From: Icerya purchasi
Lineage: Eukaryota; Arthropoda; Insecta; Hemiptera; Monophlebidae
Assembly: GCA_039619475.1 (NCBI GenBank)
Contig: CM077116.1
Location: 252,574,440-252,638,439 of the forward strand
Length of the DNA stretch: 64,000 nt
Direction: 5' to 3'
Under the pieces are notes generated by a model that worked only from the letters and a program-made list of their open reading frames with translations, was not told the origin of the DNA and searched no databases. This document shows, piece after piece, positions 45,008 to 55,047 of this stretch (the stretch's first letter is position 1; every line of letters begins with the position of its first letter). The position numbers and the translations under genes are program-made.

Positions 45008-46229
45008 TGAATAATTTTAGGGAGTAAAAACAAATTATGAAGAATATTTTACGATGATAAAAGCATTACTAAAAGTCAAATTAGAATGGAAATTGTTCTA
45101 GAAAAAAGTAACGATAAATTAAACGCGTTGTACTTTTTCTGAAACAATTTTTTCAGCTTTAAAATATTTGCATTTTGACTTTCAGTAATGATTTCATTAT
45201 AAAATATTGTTTATAATTTAACTCTGTAAGTGTTCATTCGGCACTGATCGAATGAACAAAAATAAAACTTTAACACATCAGCGAAATTGAAAATTTTTCT
45301 TCGAATTTAAAAACAAGCACCTGTTTATTATAACGTCGTCTACGAACCGTGGCTTCTAGTGTAATGGTGCTAGCGTAGAAATGTTCCTACGTGGAAACGT
45401 GTCGCGGAAAAACGTGGCTTCCGTGAGTTCGCCACGAAACATACCCGTGACAAAACTCCCAGACTCGCACAAAGATTGCCTTGTTGGTTTTAAATACATC
45501 AATCAACGCGTTGTATGCATGCTGAAACGTATCAGTACTCGTTGCTGGTAACGTAGACTACAGACGCGTTGCCACTAGTAACTCTGGATAAAACTTACGT
45601 GTCTTAAGCTAATATCCCATTGATCTGCAGCGATAAGCGTTGAATAAACTGTTAGTTTTAATATACCTCCGCCACTAATTTGCTTTTTCACACCCATTCC
45701 GTCTCGTGAGCGTTCTTTTTCATTTACTAAATATAATATCGCCGTAAGGTTTCGACGATATTTTCAAGTCGCCGTTTCCCATATAATTGACAAATGGATC
45801 ATTGCGTGCCGCAGAACGCTGAAGCAGCAGCGATGATTAAGTTGAAGAAAGCTGACTAAATCGGAGAAGCCGTGCGAGAATTTAGCGAAGAACTAGCTTC
45901 GTGTAATGGCGAGAGAAGAAAAGAGAGAAATCTTAAAAAAATGCCTAATTTGAAACCAATTTTAAAACCATGGGAACCATAGTCGTACAGTGCGGAACTA
46001 CACGTGAGCTTACAGAGAGACTCGGTGTTTACCAATGAAAAATCTTGACTGCTGAAATTTACTTGAAAATTTTTAAAAATGTTCACTGATGCTACCGCAT
46101 CGAGAGAATGGTCTTTTAATTTCCATCCGGACAATGCGAAGCCGGGATTATTCGAGAACGGCTTTCATTATTTTGCGTTCCTTTACCCGGAAATAGTTAG
46201 AAATGAAGAGAAAAAGCTGTTCAGGTAAC
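45008..46229. other. Unassigned DNA
   Basis: No gene recognised. An open minus-strand frame at 45856-46134 has no motif. Confidence 0.5.
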
Positions 46230-46858
46230 GTTAACAAATAACAGGAACAATATGTGAAGAAGGAAAGGACAGGATGTAACAATAAGGAACAGGAAGTCCA
46301 AGTCTAAGCCAACGGGAATACAGAGCGGAACGCTCCACCGAAAGAGATGAATACCCTTTAATAACCTCAGGCAACTGCATCATTTGAACGGACAGGACAA
46401 CGTGGGGAAGAGTAAACGGGAGGAAGATAATAGAATACGATTAAAAGGTAGGCGAATAATGAAGACAATAACAGAGCGTCGAAGAGAAGGGAATATCTGG
46501 AAAGAGGATACTAGATTGAACACTGGCAGGAAGTAGAAGGAGCGAAGAGGAAGAAGCATATACATCTCACTAAAGTGTCTGAAATGGAAATTCTTACACA
46601 GCAGTAGGGGGTTAGGATATTTCGGAAGAAGAAGAAAGAATAATCATCAACCCGAGCCGAAGAGAACTAGCTACTTTATTGCGAAAGATGCCAGAATGAT
46701 CGAGAACTCACAACAAATGAACATGAAAAGAAAGAATATGAATGAGTAAACGTATACGGGGAATACTAAATAAAGTCACAGGAGAGATCAGGAAGGGGAG
46801 AACAAATGTCCTGAAAAGTGAATTAGAGATAATCATAAATTGGAAGAAAAACGCTTGT
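46230..46858 (-). pseudogene. LINE RNase H and tail fragment (same family as 21.6-26.9 kb)
   Basis: Minus-strand fragments read VLDHSGIFRNKVASSL (about 46690, the final RNase H block HSGI.GN..A) and then IFPSLRRSVIVFIIRL (about 46470), which lines up with IPFGRRSSIVSLIRL of the LINE at 22.0 kb. Several stops are present. The fragment is cut on its upstream side by the T run of the next LINE. Confidence 0.6.
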
Positions 46859-47085
46859 TTTTTTTTTCCCTTGGGCATGCCAGCTAAGGACCTACATGCA
46901 GAACCAACAAGAAAGAAAAGAACCGTCAGTTAGATTTTAATACGATCAGATACAGATAGTATAAAGGAACCAACGGATGAAATTATAGATGACGAGGGGA
47001 AGGACAAAATATAAGATGCACAATAAGGAGTATGAGTTTCAGTAAAGAAGAATATAGAATACTGCGTTCGACGGAAAGGAATGGA

Positions 47086-47366
47086 ATGTAGGTGAATATA
47101 TCCTGTTTGTTAAAACTGTATAATAAAACAAACTTTAATAACAAACAATATAGAACAATAAATTAGATAAATACCTATTTAGAAACGTTTTCGGTATATA
47201 ACCCATCATCATCTAAAACTAACTTAAAGGAAACTTAAAACGTTTTAAGTTTCCTTTAAGTTAGTTTTAGATGATGATGGGTTATATACCGAAAACGTTT
47301 CTAAATAGGTATTTATCTAATTTATTGTTCTATATTGTTTGTCATTAAAGTTTGTTTTATTATACA
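47086..47366. mobile_element. Fold-back element, 281 bp, with 13-bp target duplication
   Basis: GGAAAGGAATGGA occurs at 47073-47085 and 47367-47379. The arms (about 47117-47240 and 47243-47365) are almost perfect reverse complements. About 31 bp at the left end are unpaired, the mirror of the unpaired tail at the other fold-back element (16848-17341). A hammerhead-like core lies in each arm. It sits in a dead LINE, and comparison with the 21.8-kb copy of that LINE shows the interrupted site. Confidence 0.85.
47270..47301 (+). ncRNA. Hammerhead-ribozyme-like core
   Basis: The sequence GATGATG, then GGTTATATACC (a GGT/ACC stem with a small loop), then GAAAACGTTTC gives the order box 1, helix II, GAAA, self-complementary helix III (AACGTT) and U-C, as in the dimeric type I hammerheads of Penelope-like elements. 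The canonical CTGATGA reads GATGATG-like here and one extra A follows GAA. The mirrored copy is at 47182-47213 on the minus strand. Activity is untested. Confidence 0.35.
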
Positions 47367-47790
47367 GGAAAGGAATGGACATTCAAAAAAGATGTGATTG
47401 GCGTCACAAACCACCGCTTCGTTATGGTGGAGAGGAGACAAGGGAATAGCGAAAACGAGAAGAAGGGAGAGCAGAATTAATGAAGATAACGGAAGGTAAA
47501 ACATCCATCAACTCAGCCGTAAATATGGAACAGAAAAAAGAAAGACAAAAAGGTCCTGAAATATTAGGCGTTCTTGAACCATCCGTGAAAATGGGTACAT
47601 GAGAAGGAATCCGGAAATTAATGATGCTGTAGAATTTCTGTTTAAATGCTGCCCGGAGAGAAATTTTGAAAGTGAGGGCACAATAAATACCTTAGAAGGA
47701 TGACAGAGGTGATAGAAGCTGAAGGAAAAATAGGGGCGCTATTAAAGAAAATTGTGTGGGACTTATACACGGACTTTTATATAATAAATA

Positions 47791-49169
47791 GTTGTGTTAT
47801 TGTAAAATATTATTAGCTCAGTTCCTATTGAAAATTTTCCGAACGAACTAGAATGTAGAGTTCACGGAACTCCGGGAAACAACTGACAACTGCAACAGTG
47901 TCGAATGCATTCCTTAATCCTAGAGAAAAATCAATTAAATTTCATGGTATAATAAGCGAATGAAGTATTTTGTTTCCATAGCTTTTCTAAATTGTCTCCT
48001 TTTATTTTTACCGCAGAATCCGTCGTTAATCTGTTCGTCCGCATTTCTTTCGGGTTATCGATAAATTTCTCTCTTAGCTTTCAACTATAAAAGCGTTTTA
48101 CACATTCGATTGCACTTCTTTTCGCGTCTTAGACCTCGCAATATCCCTTATCCATAGTCTGCCATACTTCTGCCCTATTAAAATTAAGTGTTTTTACAGA
48201 TTATCGGTGTCACGGTGGAATTAATGGTAATAATTAAGTTGACGGCAAAAGTCGCTGCTGAAACAGAGAAATTAATAACTGAGCGAGCTTTCAAGTTTTT
48301 CTTTCAATTCACGAAGCATGTCGTCCATACAATTATTACCGATTGAGGCAAATGATTTATTCAAGCTGGTCTCTTTCAATGAAAAAATACGCGTTTGCGA
48401 AAATCGCTCATGATATAATTGTATACGCCCTAATGAACACGTTATTCAGTTCGTCAACCTGCTCAGTGCGATGTTGATTAAAAAACAAATTATTTAATAA
48501 AATCTCTCAGCTGCGTTCGAACGATTTTTGACGAAATTGTTTGCAGCTAGTAATAATTTGTAAAAGCGACGGAGAACTTTCCTTTCATTAGATGACAAAT
48601 CTGCTAGTGCAAAACAAGTTCCACGCATTCTCGTTCTGCCCGTTTTCTGCGAGTCATGAGCTCGTATTCGATAAACTCGAGTTTTATTGCGAAACTCGCG
48701 AGCGTTGTCGGCGTTCACAAATTTTTCTCAAAGATCGACGATTACGGCGAAAGTTCTGGAAGCGCGTAATATCTTTTCGAGTGTAGAGAGGCGGCAATAA
48801 ATAAAGCGGGCGTACGGCTGTTGTTGAATATGAACCTTTTTTCACGGGTGAGCTGATTGTTAATAGAGGAATAAAATGTCTGACGAGTAATTTAAGGAGT
48901 CCTGGCAACGGTAAAATTACGAAGCAGTATCTCGACAAGTGCCTTCGCGTCGGACTTATTTTACTTACTCGCTATGGCCTGTCATTTATATTTCCGATGG
49001 TTCTGCTGGTTGCGAAGAAGAAAGCTATACATCTTTGTAAGTCCATATCTGGAAAATAACATCTTCTGTCTGATGTTTTCGGCTGCGACTGCTTCGGACG
49101 AAAGTTGGAGTTTATTTCACTTTTATATCAGTGAGAACCAGTTAAATAATCAGCTCTATGCAGTTAATA
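47791..49169. other. Unassigned DNA
   Basis: I recognise no gene or repeat boundary here. Confidence 0.5.
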
Positions 49170-49345
49170 AATATCGGTAAATTTAAAATAAGTAAATTCC
49201 CCTTATTAACAAATAATATAAAAATAAGTATAAACATAAATTATTTTAATAAATTAAAATAAATACCTCAAATTGAAAGAAACGTCTTCGGGCTCTATCA
49301 TCAGCTAACAATGTACAGAGCGTACTCAGATATAACTAAAAACAC
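49170..49345 (-). repeat. Single arm of the fold-back family
   Basis: This block is similar to the left arm of the repeat at 53.42-53.75 kb: AATTGAAAGAAACGT, then GGGCT, TATCATCAGCTAAC and TACAGAGCG in the same order. No inverted partner lies next to it. On the minus strand 49279-49304 reads CTGATGA ... CCC GAAGACGTTTC, a hammerhead-like core with one inserted base. Confidence 0.65.
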
Positions 49346-50574
49346 ATTTGTCTACATTTAATAAGTACCGTACATGTTTTTTCTTTTTCCGATAAGTAAT
49401 GTTGCTTTTGTTTCGTTAATATACGCGGTGAAATGTTAAATTCGTTAGTTTTTAAGTGTCAACCCTCAGAGATGCCACTGTGAACTCAAAAATTTTAAGT
49501 TTCTTTAATCTCTAGAAAAAATTTTCCGTTTTCCTTTTAATAATGACACGGAATTTAAAATACTTCAGCCGAAATATTTTATTACGAATGTAGTATAAAC
49601 CTCTTTTATTTGTTGGTCGAGCGATAAAAATTATCAAATAATACGAAATTACAATTTAATTGCGTTAAAAACAAATATACATATCTCAGTTGTCGGTAGG
49701 CGGTGGTCCGGTATACGTAAGTTGGTGTTTGATGAATGGTTGGAATCTGCTTATGATCGGAAAAACGTCATCTTCTATCTCTATCTATGTATATAAAAAT
49801 GAATGTCTGTCGTTCTGTATGTCCTCGATAGATTTCGAAATTATCCATCCGATTTTTATGAAATTTGGACAGTGTATTTATGGGGTCAGGAGGAACAATG
49901 CGGGCTACTTAAAAATCAAAAAAAAACAAACATGAAAAAATGCGTTTTCGTGAGTTTAAGGGCTTTTCACAAATTATAAAGCTGAATGAGAATAAGTCGA
50001 TACAGACGAATATTTCAGAAAACATAAACAAAATCGGAAAAGACATACATATATACATATATGTATATATATGTATTGACATGGTTGTTTTTTTCTTTTC
50101 TTAGTTAGGCCATTTGTAAAAGATTTCGTGAATCATTTTTTGTATTTTTCGTGTTCAGAGTTATTCAGACTTCTTCGTATTTAATTTTCGATAAATGTGG
50201 TTTATTATGTCCACAATTTTGAATCGTTTAAGACCCAATCGTTTCTGTTAACAATTATAAATTATCTGATTGCAAAATCGTTGTTCTTTAATTTTTGACT
50301 TAATTGAATTTTTTTATTCACCATTTGTAAATTCTGAAATCGCGCTTGATAACCTACGTTCGCATGTACAATTCGTCCGTTACTCGCGTATTTTCCTATT
50401 CGTGGTTTAATGTGCGTTTCGTATTTTCGCAACGTGTGGTTATGTTCTCATAAAATATTCTCACATTTGTGCGGTGAGTGACATTTTTATATTTCAATCG
50501 TAAAAATATTGGGATTTATTATTTATAACGCACTCGTTTTTGTTTGAATACAGTAAAAGAGAAAAAAAGTCGAA

Positions 50575-50890
50575 TAGTATAATTTAATTTCTGAGGACGG
50601 TATGATTTTGTGAGCCGAGCAACTACTCAGTGCGTCGGGTACTTACAATTAAATAACACGACGCGTGATTCGGTTAGGCAATGATGTTTATTTTTTTATT
50701 GCAAATTAAATGTTTTTTTATGGGATAAACGGTTGTAATTAGTTATAAGTTCCATAAGTGTCTAACAGACCTCTGTATAAGTGGCGAATCGTATAATTTA
50801 ATTTCTGAGGACGGCGTGATTTTGTAAGTCGAGCAACTGCTCGGTACGCCGGGTACTACGCGTGATTCGGTTAGGCAATGATGTTTCGTT
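50575..50890 (+). repeat. Two ~110-bp direct repeats
   Basis: Copies at about 50575-50688 and 50786-50885 share TATAATTTAATTTCTGAGGA and CGTGATTCGGTTAGGCAATG with a GAGCAACT.CTC block between them. Confidence 0.85.
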
Positions 50891-51280
50891 CAATGGAACA
50901 TTCGCTGCTGTAGTTAACGGAAAAGCGTAAACAAAAACGATAGTGCGCGCTAGATTAATAATAGCCGACGAGCCCAAAAATAAATAAATAAATAAATAAA
51001 TAAAAACAAAGATAAAATTCGTTTGTTGCGTTAATGATTATTTTCGAGGGAGGTAATTATATTTACATATATTATCGTGCGAACTACAGCGCGTCTGGAT
51101 TATCCAATTAACTGCGTGGAACGTGCGGCGGTCAATATGAAAGACGACTGCGCGAGCAAATGTAATAATTTAAATGACTAAAAATAAAATAAAAAATGAA
51201 ACAAACTAAATGAATTTAGCGAGATACGAAATGGAATTTGCAACGAAGTTATCTATATACATATATATATATATCTATAT

Positions 51281-51647
51281 CTCAAGTGCCGTACGCTACA
51301 TAGCGCGTTGGCGCAACCTATTCGTACATTTAGCTGTACCGATATAGGTTGTGTACCAGGCAATTGTAATATGCAACGCAGGTGTACACACGCAAGACTA
51401 CATTCGGGACTGATTAAAGCCGCTTGTTATCGCGCTACAAGTGCAGTCCCCGTCCGGTGTGGGTCTGCTGTGTAGTGACCTAGCGCGCATATGATGTTGT
51501 ATGTGGTGGTTTGCCATTGCCTTCCACGTGACTATTAGCGATTATTTATTTATTTAATTCTTGTAATAAGTTTGTCGTCGCTCGGGATCGAACCCGTGAC
51601 CGCCATATCGGAAGTCAAGCGCTCTAGCAACTAGGCTATCGCGACGA

Positions 51648-51650
<3 letters not shown>
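51281..51650 (-). mobile_element. tRNA-derived SINE
   Basis: On the minus strand the head (51650-51575) has a pol III A box (TAGCCTAGTTGCTAGAG) and a perfect B box (GGTTCGATCCC). It cannot be a functional tRNA gene because the acceptor ends do not pair and a long non-tRNA body follows. The body contains CACGTGGAAGGCAATGGCAA (complement of 51511-51530), a block I remember as recurrent in arthropod SINEs, and TAGCGCGATAACAAGCGG, shared with the SINE at 60.63 kb. The tail is TA-rich (51250-51280). Confidence 0.85.

Positions 51651-51716
<66 letters not shown>
51650..51716. repeat. (TA)n microsatellite
   Basis: About 33 TA units between the SINE head and the second Helitron-like 5' segment. Confidence 0.95.
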
Positions 51717-51720
<4 letters not shown>

Positions 51721-52487
51721 GAATGTATATAAACTCCGAAACTATCCATCCGATTTTTATGAAATTTGGACAATGTATTTATAAGGAACAATGTAGGCTA
51801 TTTAAAAGTCCAAAAAAAGTAAATACATTACAAAATAAATGAAAACTGATCGAAAGTGTGGCCATTGAGGGGTGATGAAAAAAAGAGAAGAAGAGGAATG
51901 GGTAATCCTATGTTTAAAAATGATACGTATACATTTGTTTTGTGTTTTCTTTCGTTTAATTATTTAGATTTTTCGTAAGTTTTATTTTTAATTATTTAAA
52001 TTTTGCTGATCACGTAAAATGTTTTACTTTGTTTTTTTTTTTATATTTATTTACGTTTTACAAGATGATTTATTTTTTTATTATTTAAAACTGAAGGTTA
52101 TTGTTTAATGTGGGTGTTTTGTTTTTCTTTTTTTGTTTAAAAATTGTATTTCTTTTGTGTAAAGCTATAGGTAAGCGATGAAATTTATTTAGTCTAATTG
52201 GGACTGATTGGTAAATCTATTAATAGATAAATTTAATTTTAGTATTATATCGTGCTCATTCACATTCCAGCTGTGTAGGAACTAATTTTACGATTTCATT
52301 AAATTTTTGAAACAATTGTAAGTTTCACGAGAATTGAACGGCGCAGGATAACGAGAAATTGCACTTCTTTTTTGGAATTTGCTTTGAGCAACGATAGAAA
52401 ATTAGAATATCGAAGAAACGTTTCCTTAATCTGCTAATAGTAGACAAGCCAACGTTTAGGCAGGACAATGTCTGGCGCGTCCACTAG

Positions 52488-53419
52488 TAATATATAAATT
52501 TACGATGAGTCTCGGAATCGGAAACTTTATTCGTACTTCGCGATAATGATTTTTTAATACGACTTAATTCGCGACTCAAAGATAAGGTAACCGCTCTTCT
52601 TTGCTACAAACGGTGTGGTCTCTTTGAACTTTTAGTGATTTTCCAGTGAGCTAAAGAAAATCGGACTGCCGCAAACTTCGCAAATTGACTGACCTGTATA
52701 TTCTTCTCCGGGCCTTATTTCTTTATTGATGGTTCTTTTCTTAGCCTCGCCGCCGATTCATAGATCTTCCTGACGTGCAACTCAATCGGCGTCGCCGCTG
52801 CATGGTCCAATCACTACCAACCGACAACAGGACCACACAGCATACACATATGCACTCTCTCACCGCGATCTCCGAGATTTGTTTGTATCATGTAATGGAC
52901 ACATTACGGCGATAGAGGCGATTGGTTTTTAATTTTCGTACACGGGAAATTCTCTGGTTATTTCAAAACGATTATAACGTTAAAATGTCTTTTAACATCA
53001 ACAGCTTTCAGACTCTACGACATTAACAAAGTAAATAGGGGTGACTCCGGTTAAAACTAAATTGGGTCATGAAAATTCAGGTTTTACAATTCTTCGTCGA
53101 AAATAAAATCGTATTCGAAAGTGTAACATCTTCGCACTTAATGACTAAAACCGGAACACAATACTGGCGCCGAATGTAATCGGCTTATATTAAAAAACTT
53201 TTTTTCCTTCTAATATAATTTTTAAGGTATACGTGTTTGATCAAAAGTGATTAACGAAAGCGCGGCCCATATATGACATATATTTAAATACTATAAAAAA
53301 CCACGAAATTTGCTGATTTTTAGAGACATACAATGTAATACTGTTCATTGTATTTTCTTGTCTTATTTAATTGCCTACACACATTAAGTAAATGATCTGT
53401 TAAATAAGTATTTGTTTGT
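52488..53419. other. Unassigned DNA
   Basis: No gene recognised. Confidence 0.5.
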
Positions 53420-53745
53420 TAATACTTATAAATTTAAAATAAATAAATACTCAGGGGATTAACAAACAAAAATAAGTATTAAATCACTTTAATAAATTGA
53501 AATAGAAATATCTTAAATTGAAAGAAACGTTTCTGGGCTATATTATCAGCTAACAGTAATACAGAGCGAACTCAACTAAATAAATATCTTCAGTTTTATT
53601 TGAGTGTACTGTCTATTGTTAGCTGATGGTATAGGCCTAAATCGTTTCTATCAATTTAAAAGATATTTGTTTTAATGTATTAAAGTAATTTAATACTTAT
53701 TTTTGTTTGTTAATCCCCTGGGTATTTATTTATTTATTTTCTATT
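53420..53745. repeat. Older fold-back element, ~320 bp
   Basis: The left arm (about 53430-53580) and right arm (about 53595-53742) are diverged reverse complements sharing GGGGATTAACAAACAAAAAT outside and GAAACG/GCTGAT blocks inside. On the minus strand 53524-53549 reads CTGATAA ... CCCA GAAACGTTTC, and on the plus strand 53623-53648 reads CTGATGG ... AAATCGTTTC, two decayed hammerhead-like cores. I see no target duplication. Confidence 0.7.
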
Positions 53746-53839
53746 TAAAAGTGATAATTTGCTCTTGAAAAAAAGAAATTCCATAAAACAAACATTGCTT
53801 TAGAGTTAACATGAAAAATCGAACAATAACCTGGAGGCA

Positions 53840-53876
<37 letters not shown>

Positions 53877-55011
53877 TTTTGTACAATGTCGGGTGCGGTA
53901 AATTCAAATTGCTAACTTTTTCGCGAAAACTGGTTCAGTTCCAGTTTTAAAACCGATTACACTTTCTCATGCGGATACGTTTTTGTCCGGGTGTAATAAT
54001 TTTGATTTACTCGTGCTTTTGTCTAGAGCATTAGTATCCTGATTATAAACGTTACTACTAGATTCTGATCAATAGGTTAGTGGAACAACGTTACGTCTTA
54101 AGTGAGATAATGTTAGTTTGAGTTATATACGTATAATTTTTTTTTTTTTATATGCTTATTTCTACGGTAACTTCCACGACGGGACTAGAGCGACTATAAT
54201 CGTGTTGTCGGAGTCGCGAGGCTGTCATTTAGCGAAACAAATATGATCTCCAATAACGCGTTTAGGGACGCGTCACCGAATTACGACGGTGACTTGAATT
54301 GTATGTTCTGGTCATTATGGACTTCAGTAAATCGCACGATATTGCTGATGTTTTTTTCCCCGGTTTCTGAAACTTCTAATCTTTCGCATTCCGAAGCCCT
54401 TTGGTTGATGTTATTGCTGTCGTTTTAACACGAATCTTTAAGCCTTTTTAGATAACTTGTTTTTTATAAATTTCTCCGGTTCTACACGAAAAAAAATTAT
54501 GAACATTTATGCGAAGTTCAATTATCAATTAGTGCGTAATTATTACTTTTCCGTTAGCTATTTTAATAACTTTTTCATTTTCAAAAAGGTTCGCTGTTCA
54601 TAGTATTCTTTAATATTAATCGGTATCTTGATGCATCTTTATCGGTTTCAACCGCTTTACCGCTTTTTTTTCTTTATCTTTCAGCCTATCGTAAACTTCA
54701 CCGAATACGATATTCGTTTTATAATACTTAATTTTTAATTTTATTCATCCTTGATGAATTATACAACGTTTTCCTTTTTCAATTTTTGACTCTGACTAAG
54801 AGAATTCGAGTAATACAGGTATTATAATACTGAGTTGGTAAATTAAGAAAAAAATCATCAAAATTTTACACCTCCCTAAACGGATTGGTTCTGATCCAAG
54901 CTTGCCCCGTTCAGAATTTTATGTTATTTTTCGTTCTATGGCTTAGTAACTAGGTTCACACTAATAAAGTTATTTTGTACTTTTTAGTGCATGAATAAAG
55001 GCTATTTTTAA

Positions 55012-55047
<36 letters not shown>

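Larger units (their letters stand above)
46859..47790 (-). pseudogene. Second LINE of the same family, split by a fold-back element
   Basis: A T run at 46858-46869 followed by GGGCATGCCAGC matches the 3' end of the LINE at 21.65 kb (GGGCGCGCCAGC after its T run). Upstream on the minus strand are CDANHIFFECPF (about 47410, the Cys/His tail) and, further out, PIFTDGSRTPNISG (about 47590, the start of RNase H with its catalytic Asp kept). The fold-back element at 47086-47366 interrupts it. The 5' end is truncated near 47750. Confidence 0.75.
49771..52487 (+). mobile_element. Composite Helitron region
   Basis: TCTTCTATCTCTATCTATG at 49771 follows an A and leads into ATGAATGTCTGTCGTTCTGT and CCATCCGATTTTTATGAAAT, the common start of a widespread insect Helitron type. 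The 3' end at 52484-52487 is CTAG followed by T, preceded by a GGACAATGTCTGGCGCG hairpin region. A second 5'-like start (CCATCCGATTTTTATGAAAT again) occurs at 51746, after a TA repeat, so two related copies are probably nested or in tandem with one visible 3' end. No Rep/helicase frame is present. Confidence 0.65.

Noticed and set aside
51575..51650. tRNA gene on the minus strand (also 60628-60705 on the plus strand)
   Set aside because: A and B boxes are present, but the acceptor ends do not pair and a SINE body and TA tail follow. They are SINE heads.
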